Position numbers and translations under genes: made by a program
Shown: piece by piece, positions 25,319 to 34,066 of the stretch
Numbering within the stretch: the first letter of the stretch is position 1
How the letters are laid out: each line of letters opens with the position of its first letter
NCBI RefSeq assembly: GCF_003054175.1
Contig: NZ_QBKN01000011.1
Coordinates: 1 to 64,000, forward strand
Direction of reading: 5' to 3'
From: Allosediminivita pacifica
GTDB taxonomy: Bacteria; Pseudomonadota; Alphaproteobacteria; Rhodobacterales; Rhodobacteraceae
Length of the DNA: 64,000 nucleotides
The notes under the pieces: generated by a model
Told to the model about the DNA's origin: nothing
Databases searched by the model: none
The model's input: only the letters and a program-made list of their open reading frames with translations

Positions 25319-26162
25319 CGGGGTGAATGATCCGCTGGAGCGGATCGCCTCGGCGCTGGAACGCATGGCACCGGCGGAGACGCCGGTGCCCGACTTTTCG
25401 GCCGCCGGTGCCTTTGTCTGGCAGGTAGAGCCGGACCGGCTCGAGCCCGTCGCGGAGGTGAGCGCGGTGGATCTGTCGCTGCTGGTGGGCATCGAGCGGT
25501 CGCGCGACACGCTGCTGGGCAATACCGAGCGGTTCGCGGCGGGGCTGCCGGCCAACAACGCGCTCCTGTGGGGCGCGCGGGGGACGGGGAAGTCGAGCCT
25601 GGTGAAGGCCGTGCATGGCACCGTACGCGCCTCGGGCACGGATCTGAAGCTGGTGGAGTTGCACCGCGAGGACCTGCCCAGCGTGGGGCGGCTACTGGCG
25701 CACCTGCGGAGCGCGCCTTACCGGTTCCTGCTGTTTTGCGATGATCTGTCGTTTTCCGGGGACGATCAGCATTACAAGAGCCTGAAGGCGGTGCTGGACG
25801 GCGGCATCGAGGGGCGGCCGGAGAACGTGCTGCTGTATGCCACCTCGAACCGGCGGCACCTGATGCCGCGGGAGATGGTGGAGAACGAACAGTCGACGGC
25901 GATCACGCCCGGTGAGGCGGTGGACGAGAAGGTGTCGCTCTCGGATCGGTTCGGGCTGTGGCTAGGCTTCCACCCCTGTTCGCAGGACGACTACCTGGCG
26001 ATGATCGAGGGCTATTGCGCGGCCTATGGGGTCGAGGTCGATGCGGCGGAGCTGCAGGCCGAGGCGATCGAGTGGCAGGCCACGCGCGGGGCGCGGTCGG
26101 GCCGGGTGGCCTGGCAGTTCTTCACCGACCTGGCGGGGCGGAAAGGCGTGTCGCTGGGGTGA
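25311..26162 (+). CDS. DUF815 AAA-type ATPase
   Basis: 283 residues. Walker A is GARGTGKSSLVKA (about residues 84-96) and the Walker B region is FLLFCDDLSF; ATSNRRHLMP and LSDRFGLWLGF are typical DUF815 segments. The family is a group of predicted P-loop ATPases of unknown job. Translational overlap with tatC suggests co-expression, and the same adjacency is, to my knowledge, common in Rhodobacteraceae. Whether it assists Tat export is not known. Confidence 0.88.
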   Translation: MSDGVNDPLERIASALERMAPAETPVPDFSAAGAFVWQVEPDRLEPVAEVSAVDLSLLVGIERSRDTLLGNTERFAAGLPANNALLWGARGTGKSSLVKAVHGTVRASGTDLKLVELHREDLPSVGRLLAHLRSAPYRFLLFCDDLSFSGDDQHYKSLKAVLDGGIEGRPENVLLYATSNRRHLMPREMVENEQSTAITPGEAVDEKVSLSDRFGLWLGFHPCSQDDYLAMIEGYCAAYGVEVDAAELQAEAIEWQATRGARSGRVAWQFFTDLAGRKGVSLG

Positions 26163-26171
26163 CGTCCCGGG

Positions 26172-26236
26172 GTGTCCCGGGCAGGGACACCTTTCCGAGT
26201 AAGAAAAATCAATGGGTTACAGGGGGCGAATTAACC
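26172..26236. repeat. Palindromic intergenic repeat, copy 2
   Basis: GTGTCCC (26172-26178), 5 nt, GGGACAC (26184-26190). AAAATCAATGGGTTA (26205-26219) and TTAACC (26231-26236) follow at the same distances as in copy 1 (22458-22521). It begins 9 nt after the DUF815 stop. Confidence 0.7.
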
Positions 26237-26275
26237 TTTTGTTCGGACTGTCCCACATCGGGTGCGCCGGTAAGA

Positions 26276-26332
26276 GGGGGCTCTGCCCCCGGCCCTGCGG
26301 GCCTCCCCCGGAGTATTTTTACCAAGAAGAAG
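26276..26332. repeat. Double-hairpin intergenic repeat with AAGAAGAAG tail, copy 1
   Basis: GGGGGC-TCT-GCCCCC and GGCCC-TGC-GGGCC form two adjacent hairpins, followed by TCCCCCGGAGTATTTTTACC and AAGAAGAAG. A second copy lies at 58611-58669. It stands between two convergent genes (the DUF815 ATPase and the SDR) and may act as a transcription stop. Confidence 0.7.
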
Positions 26333-26350
26333 CGGGCGGTGCCCGGGTTT

Positions 26351-26992
26351 TCAGCCAATGATCTCGGGCAGGAGGCGGGCGGCTTCGTCGCGGGCGAGGG
26401 TCAGGCCGTCGCGGTCCTCTCCGGGGAAGAAGCGGGCCCGGCAGGCAGTCGCCATGGGGCGCGGTTCCAGCACCTTGACCAGCGGGCCGATCTTTTCCGA
26501 TTCCGCCTGCCAGGAGCGGACGAACGCGATCTGCGCCGCCTTGGTGCTGCCGTAGGGGCCGAAGAATTTTTGCCCCGCGCGGGGGTCGTCGAAGAAGATG
26601 GCGCGGCCCTCGGCCCCCAGAAGCGGTGCGATGAAGGGGACGAGCGTGCCCATGGCGGTGACGTTGGTGGCAACCGCGCGGCCCCAGTCCTTGCTGTCCA
26701 TGTGGGCGGCGGGCTGCATCGGGCTCGCGTGGACGGCGGTGTGGATCCAGAGATGCACGCCGCCCCAGCGATCGTGGATCGAGCGGCAGAGCTGGGCCAT
26801 GGCGTCGGTCACGGTCACGTCCATGGGCGCGAGGGTGGCTTCGCCGCCCTTGGCCTTCACGCGGTCGTCGAGTTCCTCGAGGCCGCCCACGGTGCGGGCG
26901 AGGGCGACGACGTGGTAATCGGGGGCGAGGGCCTCGCCGAAGGCGAAGCCGAGACCGCGCGAGGCGCCGGTGATGAGGGCAATCTTGGTCAT
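26351..26992 (-). CDS. Short-chain dehydrogenase/reductase (atypical active site)
   Basis: 213 residues with the SDR cofactor motif TGASRGLG (8-15) and the catalytic YGSTK (Tyr147, Lys151). The serine normally found about 13 residues before the tyrosine is not present: the strand reads AIFFDDPRAG. It may therefore be a poor or altered oxidoreductase, or a binding protein. No neighbouring pathway identifies a substrate. It is downstream of purF on the same strand but separated by 380 nt containing hairpins. Confidence 0.82.
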   Translation of the reverse strand: MTKIALITGASRGLGFAFGEALAPDYHVVALARTVGGLEELDDRVKAKGGEATLAPMDVTVTDAMAQLCRSIHDRWGGVHLWIHTAVHASPMQPAAHMDSKDWGRAVATNVTAMGTLVPFIAPLLGAEGRAIFFDDPRAGQKFFGPYGSTKAAQIAFVRSWQAESEKIGPLVKVLEPRPMATACRARFFPGEDRDGLTLARDEAARLLPEIIG

Positions 26993-27176
26993 GGTGGCGG
27001 GGGTTTGACCCTCTTTGGCGGGGCCGTCAAGCGGTGGGTGACGGGCGCTGGTGTCGCGGGGGGAAGCGCGCTCCGGCGGACCGGGGGCGAGGCACTTCTG
27101 CTCTCCGGCCCTTACTCGCCGAAATCATGCTCCCGGCATGTTTCCGGCGTTCTTGGTCTCCGACCGCTCGTCGCTG

Positions 27177-27199
27177 AAAACAGGCCCCCGGCCTGTTTT
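27177..27199. terminator. Intrinsic-terminator-like hairpin downstream of purF
   Basis: AAAACAGGCC (27177-27186), CCC, GGCCTGTTTT (27190-27199) is a perfect 10-bp inverted repeat with A and T ends on both strands. It could terminate the minus-strand purF transcript about 180 nt after the stop codon. Confidence 0.6.
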
Positions 27200-27225
27200 C
27201 CGGGCGCTCCGAGCCCCTCACCCCG

Positions 27226-27250
27226 GCCCTCTCCCCCGAGGGGAGAGGGC
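27226..27250. repeat. GC-rich hairpin repeat (CCCTCTCCCC type)
   Basis: GCCCTCTCCCC (27226-27236) pairs with GGGGAGAGGGC (27240-27250) around CGA. It is preceded by CCCCTCACCCCG. Elements with this wording are scattered in many bacterial genomes; only one copy is seen in this window. Confidence 0.5.
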
Positions 27251-27374
27251 GGCGCGGGTGGTGGAGGGCGCGCGGTGTCCCGGTGGTGCCGGCCCTCGCT
27301 CGCGGGTCCTGCTCACGGATAGGCGGAGGGCGAAGTGCTGGGTTGAAAGCCGGCGGGAGATCCGGGGGCGCGGC

Positions 27375-28868
27375 CTATTCGGCCGCGGTCTTCATCCGGA
27401 AGCCCTTTTCGATCTGGTCGGCCGGTTCCACCGGGTATTCGCCGGAGAAGCAGGCGTCGCAGTACTGCGGGCAGGCATTGTTTCGGCCCTCGGCCTCGCC
27501 CACGGCGCGGTAGAGACCGTCGAGGGTCACGAACTTGAGGCTGTCGACGCCGAGGTGGTCGCGCATTTCCTCTTCCGACATGTTGGCGGCCAGCAGCTTG
27601 TCGCGCTGGGGCGTGTCGACGCCGTAGAAGCAGGGCCAGGCGGTCGGCGGCGAGGCGATGCGGAAGTGGACCTCGGCGGCGCCGGCGTCGAGGATCATGT
27701 CCTTGATCTTGCGCGAGGTGGTGCCGCGCACGACGCTGTCGTCGACGAGGATGACCTTCTTGCCGCGTATGAGCGCGCGGTTGACGTTGAGCTTGAGGCG
27801 CACGCCCATGTTGCGGATCTGCTCGGTCGGCTCGATGAAGGTGCGGCCCATGTACTGGTTGCGCACGATGCCCATGGCGTAGGGAATGCCGGATTCCTGG
27901 CTGTAGCCGATGGCCGCGGGGGTGCCGCTGTCGGGCACCGGGCAGACGATGTCGGCGTCCACCGGGGCCTCGCGGGCGAGTTCCACGCCGATCTGGCGGC
28001 GGGTTTCGTATACCGAGCGGCCGCCGATGATGCTGTCGGGGCGCGAGAAGTAGACGTGTTCGAAGACGCAGAAGCGCGAGCGCTGGGGGCGGAAGGGGCG
28101 CTGGCTCTCGACGCCGTTCTCGGCGGTGATGACCACCATCTCGCCGGGTTCGATCTCGCGGATGAACTCTGCGCCGATGATGTCGAGCGCGCAGGTTTCC
28201 GAGCTGAGCACCCAGCCGTCGCCGAGGCGGCCGAGCACCAGCGGGCGCACGCCGAGCGGGTCGCGCACGCCGATGAGCTTGGTGCGGGTCATGGCGACGA
28301 CGCTGAAGGCGCCTTCCACGCGGCGCAGGGCGTCTTCCATCCGGGCCGGGATGTCGCGCTGGAGCGAGCGGGCCATGAGGTGGATGATGCATTCGCTGTC
28401 GGACGAGCTCTGGAAGATCGAGCCGCGCTCGATCAGCTCGCGGCGGAGCGCCTCGGCATTGGTGATGTTGCCGTTGTGGGCGATGGCGGCGCCGCCCATG
28501 GAAAATTCGCCGAAGAAGGGCTGCACGTCGCGGATCGCGGCGCCCTTGGAGCCGGCGGTGGAGTAGCGGACGTGGCCGATGGAGAGGCTCCCGGGCAGCG
28601 TCTGCATGAGCGAGGCGTTGGTGAAGTTGTCGCGCACGTAGCCGAAGCGGCGGGCGGAGTTGAAGCCGGTCTCGGCCTCGTAGGAGACGATGCCGCCGGC
28701 CTCCTGGCCGCGATGCTGCAGGGCGTGCAGGCCGAGGGCCACGAAGTTCGCGGCGTCGGTGAGGCCCACCGCGCCGAAGACGCCGCATTCCTCGTGAAGG
28801 GTATCGCCATCCCAGGGGGTGGCGTCGAAATCGTGCGTGGGGGCTGAGTGCCAGGGCGCGTCGGGCAA
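27375..28868 (-). CDS. purF: Amidophosphoribosyltransferase
   Basis: About 497 residues. It makes phosphoribosylamine from PRPP and glutamine, the first step of purine synthesis. The class II glutaminase domain starts at HEECGVFGAVG, whose Cys becomes the N-terminal nucleophile; the PRPP motif is VILVDDSVVRGTTS. A TTG at 28868 with GGAG 6 nt upstream is chosen, leaving a propeptide of about 27 residues. The only upstream ATG (28967) would give about 60 residues of low-complexity leader. It lies downstream of cvpA, as in many proteobacteria. Confidence 0.93.
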   Translation of the reverse strand: MPDAPWHSAPTHDFDATPWDGDTLHEECGVFGAVGLTDAANFVALGLHALQHRGQEAGGIVSYEAETGFNSARRFGYVRDNFTNASLMQTLPGSLSIGHVRYSTAGSKGAAIRDVQPFFGEFSMGGAAIAHNGNITNAEALRRELIERGSIFQSSSDSECIIHLMARSLQRDIPARMEDALRRVEGAFSVVAMTRTKLIGVRDPLGVRPLVLGRLGDGWVLSSETCALDIIGAEFIREIEPGEMVVITAENGVESQRPFRPQRSRFCVFEHVYFSRPDSIIGGRSVYETRRQIGVELAREAPVDADIVCPVPDSGTPAAIGYSQESGIPYAMGIVRNQYMGRTFIEPTEQIRNMGVRLKLNVNRALIRGKKVILVDDSVVRGTTSRKIKDMILDAGAAEVHFRIASPPTAWPCFYGVDTPQRDKLLAANMSEEEMRDHLGVDSLKFVTLDGLYRAVGEAEGRNNACPQYCDACFSGEYPVEPADQIEKGFRMKTAAE

Positions 28869-29006
28869 GGGTGGCTCCGAATCCAAGACTGGTGTCGCCG
28901 GTGTCTTAGGCGCTCGGACCCGGCTTGTCACGGAACGATCACAAAAGCCGGGGGTCGCGGGCGTCACATTCGGATGAACGCCCGGTCACGCGCCGGCCGA
29001 GGTCAA

Positions 29007-29576
29007 TCAGGTCTCGGTCGCGGGGGCGGCGCAGACGCCCACAAGGGCCTCGTACTGCGCGGTGATCCAGCCGAGGGCCTGTTCGGGGTTCTGTTCCTCG
29101 ATCCGGGTCGTGAAGCGGTCGAAGACCACCGCCGAGCGGGAATCGTTGATCATCGCGATGTCCTGCGAAGTGATGACCGTGGCGTAGACGAAGAAGGCCA
29201 CCGCCACGAGCAGCACGCCGCGGGCGACGCCGAAGAGGAAACCGAGCGCCTGGTCGAGGCCCGAGAGCGCGGTGCGCTGGACGACGGAGGACAGGAGCGG
29301 CGTGAAGAGCGAGACCAGCACCAGCGCGAGGGTGAAGACCACGGCAAAGGCGGCGATGATCGAAAGCTCGCAGCTGTCGGCGAGGAATTCGCCGATGACC
29401 GGGATTTCCTTGACCAGAGGCTGAAGCTGGGCCGCGAAGAGGAAGGCGAGGATGGCGGCTACCACCCATCCGACGATGGCCATGAGTTCGCGAACGATGC
29501 CGCGCGAGTAGGCGAGGATCGCCGACAGCACGATGATGACGGCCACCGCGCCGTCGATGATTGTGAAGCCTTCCAT
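29007..29576 (-). CDS. cvpA: CvpA family membrane protein
   Basis: 189 residues with four membrane helices. The N-terminus FTIIDGAVAVIIVLSAILAY followed by SRGIVRELMAIVGW is the CvpA signature. The family was named for colicin V production and is linked to envelope homeostasis; its biochemical role is unclear. It stands between radA and purF in the same direction. Confidence 0.92.
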   Translation of the reverse strand: MEGFTIIDGAVAVIIVLSAILAYSRGIVRELMAIVGWVVAAILAFLFAAQLQPLVKEIPVIGEFLADSCELSIIAAFAVVFTLALVLVSLFTPLLSSVVQRTALSGLDQALGFLFGVARGVLLVAVAFFVYATVITSQDIAMINDSRSAVVFDRFTTRIEEQNPEQALGWITAQYEALVGVCAAPATET

Positions 29577-29610
29577 GGCGCCTGCTCGTCCCTCGTTCCT
29601 GCGCGCGGGT

Positions 29611-30978
29611 TCAGCCCGCGCCGAATACGTTTCCCACGAAGCCGGTCAGGTCCGACATGGGCGACAGCGCCATGCCCTTCATGCCGGTCTTCTTTCCGCC
29701 ATCCGGCAGGATCGCGGCCGAGAAACCAAGTTTGTGCGCCTCTTTCAACCTGTTTTCGGTCTGTCCGACGGGGCGCAGCGCCCCTGATAGGCTGATTTCC
29801 CCGAAAACGACAGTCTCGGCGGGCAGCGCGCTGTCCTCGCGCGCGGAAAGTAGCGCAGCCGCCACAGCCAGATCGGCCGCGGGTTCGCCCACGCGCATGC
29901 CGCCGGCGACGTTGAGATAGACGTCGAGCCCGGCGAAGGGGATGCCGCAGCGCGATTCGAGCACGGCGAGGATCATGGCGAGCCGGCTGCCGTCCCAGCC
30001 CACGACCGAGCGCCGGGGCTGCGAGTGCGGCGAGGGGGCGACAAGGGCCTGGAGTTCCACCAGCACGGGGCGCGTGCCCTCGATGCCCGCGAAGACGACC
30101 GAGCCGGGCGAAGGCGCGCCGCGCTCCGACAGGAAGAGCGCCGAGGGGTTGGGGACCTGGGCGAGGCCGCCTCCGGTCATCTCGAAGACGCCGATCTCGT
30201 CCGCGGGGCCGAAGCGGTTCTTGACGCTGCGCAGGATGCGGAACTGGTGGCCGCGTTCGCCCTCGAAATAGAGCACGGTATCGACCATGTGTTCGACCAC
30301 GCGGGGGCCGGCGATCTGGCCGTCCTTGGTGACGTGGCCGACCATCATGACGGCGCTGCCGTGGCGCTTGGCGAAGGTCGTCAGCTCGTGCGCGGCGGCG
30401 CGCACCTGGGAGACGGAGCCCGGGGCGCTTTCGACGTTGTCGGCCCACATGGTCTGGATCGAATCGACGATGGCGAGGTCGGGCTGTTCCTCTTCCAGCG
30501 TGGTGAGGATGTCGCGCAGGTTGGTTTCGGTGGCGAGCTTCACCGGCGCCTCGGCAAGGCCGAGGCGCTGCGCGCGCAGGCGCACCTGGGCGGAGGCTTC
30601 CTCGCCGCTGATGTAGAGCACCTTCAGCCCGGCGTTGGCGAAAGCGGCGGCGGCCTGAAGCAGCAGGGTGGACTTGCCGATTCCCGGGTCGCCGCCGACG
30701 AGCACGGCCGAGGCGGGCACGAGGCCACCGCCCAGCACGCGGTCGAATTCGTCGAGCCCGGCGGCGGTGCGCGGCGGGGGCGCTTCCTTGCTGGAAAGGT
30801 CGGTGAGCGGGATGGCACGGCCGCGGACGGCGCCGATGGTCTTGCCCTTGGGCCCGGCGGCCAGCGGCTTTTCCTCGACGATAGTGTTCCATTCGCCGCA
30901 GGCCTCGCAGCGGCCGGACCACTTGGAATAGGTGGCCCCGCAGGCCTGGCATTTGAAGTTGAGCGTCGGCTTGGCCAT
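29611..30978 (-). CDS. radA: DNA repair protein RadA
   Basis: 455 residues. A C4 zinc finger (CQACGATYSKWSGRCEAC) at 10-27, a RecA-like ATPase core with Walker A GGDPGIGKSTL, the RadA-specific VKNRFGP motif and a Lon-like C-terminal domain are all present. RadA processes branched recombination intermediates. It sits 34 nt upstream of cvpA and is probably co-transcribed with it. Confidence 0.96.
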   Translation of the reverse strand: MAKPTLNFKCQACGATYSKWSGRCEACGEWNTIVEEKPLAAGPKGKTIGAVRGRAIPLTDLSSKEAPPPRTAAGLDEFDRVLGGGLVPASAVLVGGDPGIGKSTLLLQAAAAFANAGLKVLYISGEEASAQVRLRAQRLGLAEAPVKLATETNLRDILTTLEEEQPDLAIVDSIQTMWADNVESAPGSVSQVRAAAHELTTFAKRHGSAVMMVGHVTKDGQIAGPRVVEHMVDTVLYFEGERGHQFRILRSVKNRFGPADEIGVFEMTGGGLAQVPNPSALFLSERGAPSPGSVVFAGIEGTRPVLVELQALVAPSPHSQPRRSVVGWDGSRLAMILAVLESRCGIPFAGLDVYLNVAGGMRVGEPAADLAVAAALLSAREDSALPAETVVFGEISLSGALRPVGQTENRLKEAHKLGFSAAILPDGGKKTGMKGMALSPMSDLTGFVGNVFGAG

Positions 30979-31061
30979 GTGTCCTCCGGGTCGGAGGGCC
31001 TTATTGCCGCAAGGCGGCGCGGCTGCCTAGGGGGTGGGGGCGCTTTCGGCCCGGGCTCCGG

Positions 31062-31829
31062 TCACTCTGCCGCCATGCGAGGCATGGGCATGACCTTGTC
31101 GTCCTCGGTGTTGCGGGCGTCGAGCGGTCCCAGTTCTGGCAGGACCTCGGCCAGGTCCTCGCGCAGGCGGTCGAGTTGCGAGCGGGCCACGGCCTCGTCG
31201 AGGTCGACCTGCTGGGTCCAGCCACGGATCTCGCTCGCCGTGGCCTTGGCAGTGTCGAGGCGGGCGTTGAAATCCGCGATCTCGCGCTGACGGGCGATCA
31301 GGAAATCGCGGGCACGGGCGACCTTTTCCTCGGAGTAGGTCTCGGCCAGCTCGCGGCTCACATGGCTCATCTGCGCGGCGAGTTCGAGGACCGGCGGTTC
31401 GAGATCGGAGAGATCGGGGTGCCGGCGCAGGAAGTCGATGCGTTCGCGCACCGAATCGAACTCGCCGGAAAGCGTGAAGTTGCCGGCCCGGTCCGAGGCA
31501 TGGGCCACGGCGTAGGCGCGGGCCACATCCTGCATGCCCATGTGAAAGGAGCGGTGCGAGTTTTCGAGCGCCATGACGCGCGCGTTGGTCGGCAGGTAGA
31601 AGCAGAGCGTGATGGCCAGCAGCGTGAGACCGAAGAGCGCGTAGTGACCGGCGTCGGTCACGGGGGTCCCGCCGAGGGCGAGGGCGAGTTCGGGGAAGGG
31701 CACGAGCGCGATGATCGCCAGAAGGCTGTAGAGCGTGAGCCCGATGGCGAGAGCGAGGACCACGGCGAAGGCCAGCCGTTGGAAGATGGCGGTGGCCAGT
31801 GCCAGGGCCGCTGTCAGGTGATTGGTCAT
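31062..31829 (-). CDS. Membrane protein with coiled-coil C-terminus, unknown function
   Basis: 255 residues. Two hydrophobic helices (about 18-45 and 61-80) are followed by a long, charged helical region (about 90-235) and a short tail. Homologues in related genomes are often labelled DNA repair protein, probably by association with radA; nothing in the sequence supports that function. The start at 31829 has a GGGGGA site. A longer frame to 32543 is a shadow across the neighbouring genes. Confidence 0.65.
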   Translation of the reverse strand: MTNHLTAALALATAIFQRLAFAVVLALAIGLTLYSLLAIIALVPFPELALALGGTPVTDAGHYALFGLTLLAITLCFYLPTNARVMALENSHRSFHMGMQDVARAYAVAHASDRAGNFTLSGEFDSVRERIDFLRRHPDLSDLEPPVLELAAQMSHVSRELAETYSEEKVARARDFLIARQREIADFNARLDTAKATASEIRGWTQQVDLDEAVARSQLDRLREDLAEVLPELGPLDARNTEDDKVMPMPRMAAE

Positions 31830-31999
31830 TGCGATGTCCCCCGTGTTCTGCCGGATTTCTTCGGATCGGCAATTTCTTGCCGGAACATCGGGGAAACATT
31901 GCGACTTTGGCAATCGTTCCGGGCCGGCACACGAAGAGGGTGCATTCCGTGTCCTAAATGTCGGAAACGCTTTGTTTCCGCCACTCGGGCGGGAGTTTT

Positions 32000-32383
32000 T
32001 CAGGAAATCCACCACCAGAGGACGAAAAATGCGCCCAGCAGGAGGACATGCAACACGTCGAGCCAGCGCCATCGCGGCACCGGCAGGAGCGCCGAGAGCA
32101 GCAGGAGCGCCGATGGCGCCATGAGCGCCCACATGCCGCCGCCCCAGGACATGACTTGCGCGGCCGTCACGTAGAGGGTGCCCTGATTGTAGCCGGCCAT
32201 GGGCGCGAAGGTCGTGAGGATACCCGCAAGGCAGAGCACCATTGCCGCGAGCGCCGCCCAGCGGGAGGGCCCGCGCCCGACGATGCCGCGGGTGAGCGCG
32301 ATGAAGACCAGCACCTCGAGCCAGACGAACCGGCGGATGAAGAAGGCCGCGAGGACGACGGGATCGGGTTCGGGGAAGGTCAT
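32000..32383 (-). CDS. Small polytopic membrane protein, unknown function
   Basis: 127 residues with four hydrophobic segments rich in Trp and Leu, ending in LLGAFFVLWWWIS. The ATG overlaps the mlaF stop by 4 nt, so it is the last gene of the alr-mlaE-mlaF-orf unit. No family was recognised. An accessory role with the lipid transporter is possible only by position. Confidence 0.65.
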   Translation of the reverse strand: MTFPEPDPVVLAAFFIRRFVWLEVLVFIALTRGIVGRGPSRWAALAAMVLCLAGILTTFAPMAGYNQGTLYVTAAQVMSWGGGMWALMAPSALLLLSALLPVPRWRWLDVLHVLLLGAFFVLWWWIS

Positions 32384-33126
32384 CGGACGGCCTCGATCGG
32401 GCCCTCGGCACTGCCCGAGATGAACTGGTCGACGTAGGGATCGCCGCTGCTGTCGAGTTGTGCGACGGGGCCGGTCCAGCGGATCTTGCCGCCGTGGAGC
32501 ATTGCCACGCTGTCGGCGATGGCGCGCACCGAGGACATGTCATGGGTGATCGTCATGGCGGTGGCGCCCATCTCGGTCACGATCTCGCGGATGAGGTCGT
32601 TGATGACGCCCGCCATGATCGGGTCGAGCCCGGTGGTGGGTTCATCGAAGAAGATGATCTCGGGCTCGGCGGCGATGGCACGGGCGAGGCCCACGCGTTT
32701 CTGCATGCCGCCCGAGAGTTCCGCCGGGAACTTGTCGGCCTGGTCGGGGGTGAGCCCGACGCGGCGCAGTTTCTCGATGGCGATCTCGCGCGCCTCGTGC
32801 TTGGGGCGCTTCTGCGGGCCGCGCAGGAGGCGGAAGGCGACGTTCTGCCAGACCGGAAGGCTGTCGAAGAGGGCGCCGCCCTGGAAGAGCATGCCGAAGC
32901 GGGCGAGAAAGGCATCGCGGTCGGTGCGGGTGACGTCCTGACCGTCGAGCGTGATGGTGCCGCTGTCGGGCGGGGTGAGGCCGAGGATACACTTCAGCAG
33001 GACCGACTTGCCGGTGCCCGAACCGCCGATGATGACCATGGAGGTGCCGCGGTCGATGGTGAGGTCGACGCCGCGCAGCACGTGGTTGGTGCCGAAGGTC
33101 TTGGAGACGCTGTCGAGGGTGATCAT
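32380..33126 (-). CDS. mlaF: Mla-type lipid transport ABC ATPase
   Basis: 248 residues. Walker A is GGSGTGKSVLLKC, the signature is LSGGMQKRVGLARA and Walker B is IIFFDEPTTGLDP. The sequence closely resembles MlaF/Ttg2A, which powers phospholipid movement between the inner and outer membranes. The start at 33126 (MITLDSVSKTFG) is family-like; an in-frame extension to 33201 is not. The permease MlaE is encoded upstream, but no MlaD/MCE gene is in this window. Confidence 0.92.
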   Translation of the reverse strand: MITLDSVSKTFGTNHVLRGVDLTIDRGTSMVIIGGSGTGKSVLLKCILGLTPPDSGTITLDGQDVTRTDRDAFLARFGMLFQGGALFDSLPVWQNVAFRLLRGPQKRPKHEAREIAIEKLRRVGLTPDQADKFPAELSGGMQKRVGLARAIAAEPEIIFFDEPTTGLDPIMAGVINDLIREIVTEMGATAMTITHDMSSVRAIADSVAMLHGGKIRWTGPVAQLDSSGDPYVDQFISGSAEGPIEAVR

Positions 33127-33280
33127 GGCGTGCCCCCGGGGATGACGTAGCCGAGCCGCGTTTGGACCGCGTGTTTCATTCCGGGCAGCGATGTCGCCCA
33201 AGTTGTGAAGAACGTCACCAAGGCGCCCTGTGGGGGGAGGTCGGGCGCGTCCCGGCCCCTTTTCGTTCCGATCATCCAGC

Positions 33281-34066
33281 TCATACCGAGAAGAACGCCC
33301 CTGTCAGCAGGAAGTTCGCGGCGAGGATCAGGATGGCTGCGGCCTCGACCGAGCCCTTGGTGGCACGGCCCACGCCCTGCGCGCCGCGGCCCGAGTTCAT
33401 GCCGTAGTAGCAGCCCATGAGCGCGGCGATGCCGCCGAAGGCGCAGCCCTTGAAGAGCGATGTCACCACGTCCCAAGTCTGCAGGAAATCGACGGTGTTC
33501 TTGAGGTAGGTCGACGGGTTGAAGCCCAGCGTGCCCGATGTCACGGCCCAGCCGCCGAAGATGCCGATGATGTCACCGACGCCCACGAGCGCGGGCACGA
33601 CGATGAGCGCGGCCAGCACGCGGGGGGCCACGAGGTATTTCATCGGGTTGGTCGAGAGCGTCGTCAGCGCGTCGATCTGCTCGGTCACCTTCATGGTCGC
33701 GATTTCGGCCGCGATCGAGGAGGTCACGCGGGCGGCGATCATCAGGCCCACGAGCACGGGGCCGAGCTCGCGCACCATGCCGAGGGCGACGATCTGGGGC
33801 ACGACCGCCTCGGCGTTGAAACGGGCGCCGCCTGCGTAGATCTGCAGCGCCAGCGCGCCGCCGGTGAAGACCGCGGTGAGGCCGACGACGGGCAGCGAAA
33901 GCCAGCCGATCTGGGCGAGGGCGGCTGCGAATTCACGACCGTAGAAGGGCGGGCGCAGCACGTGGGAGAGGGCCGAGAGCGCGAAGAGCGTGACACGGCC
34001 CACGGCGCCGAGGGCGGTGAGCACGGCCCGCCCGATCCAGCCAAGTGGCGCAAGCGCGATGCTCAT
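33281..34066 (-). CDS. mlaE: MlaE family lipid transport permease
   Basis: 261 residues with five to six helices. [40 protein letters not shown] and [14 protein letters not shown] are strongly conserved MlaE segments. It forms the membrane part of the phospholipid transporter with MlaF. Its ATG overlaps the alr stop (ATGA). 154 nt separate it from mlaF. Confidence 0.94.
   Translation of the reverse strand: MSIALAPLGWIGRAVLTALGAVGRVTLFALSALSHVLRPPFYGREFAAALAQIGWLSLPVVGLTAVFTGGALALQIYAGGARFNAEAVVPQIVALGMVRELGPVLVGLMIAARVTSSIAAEIATMKVTEQIDALTTLSTNPMKYLVAPRVLAALIVVPALVGVGDIIGIFGGWAVTSGTLGFNPSTYLKNTVDFLQTWDVVTSLFKGCAFGGIAALMGCYYGMNSGRGAQGVGRATKGSVEAAAILILAANFLLTGAFFSV

Larger units (their letters stand above)
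26993..27374. other. Gene-free interval between purF and the SDR gene
   Basis: 382 nt downstream of purF with no credible gene. It contains several inverted repeats, of which the two strongest are listed separately (27177-27199 and 27226-27250), plus CATGC-TCCCG-GCATG near 27125. Confidence 0.55.

Noticed and set aside
27051-28847. 598-residue frame opposite purF
   Set aside because: Repetitive Ala/Val/Asp/His composition, no start signal; shadow of purF.
31062-31829. DNA repair function for the protein upstream of radA
   Set aside because: Two membrane helices and a coiled coil with no nucleic-acid motifs; the label seems to come only from neighbouring radA.
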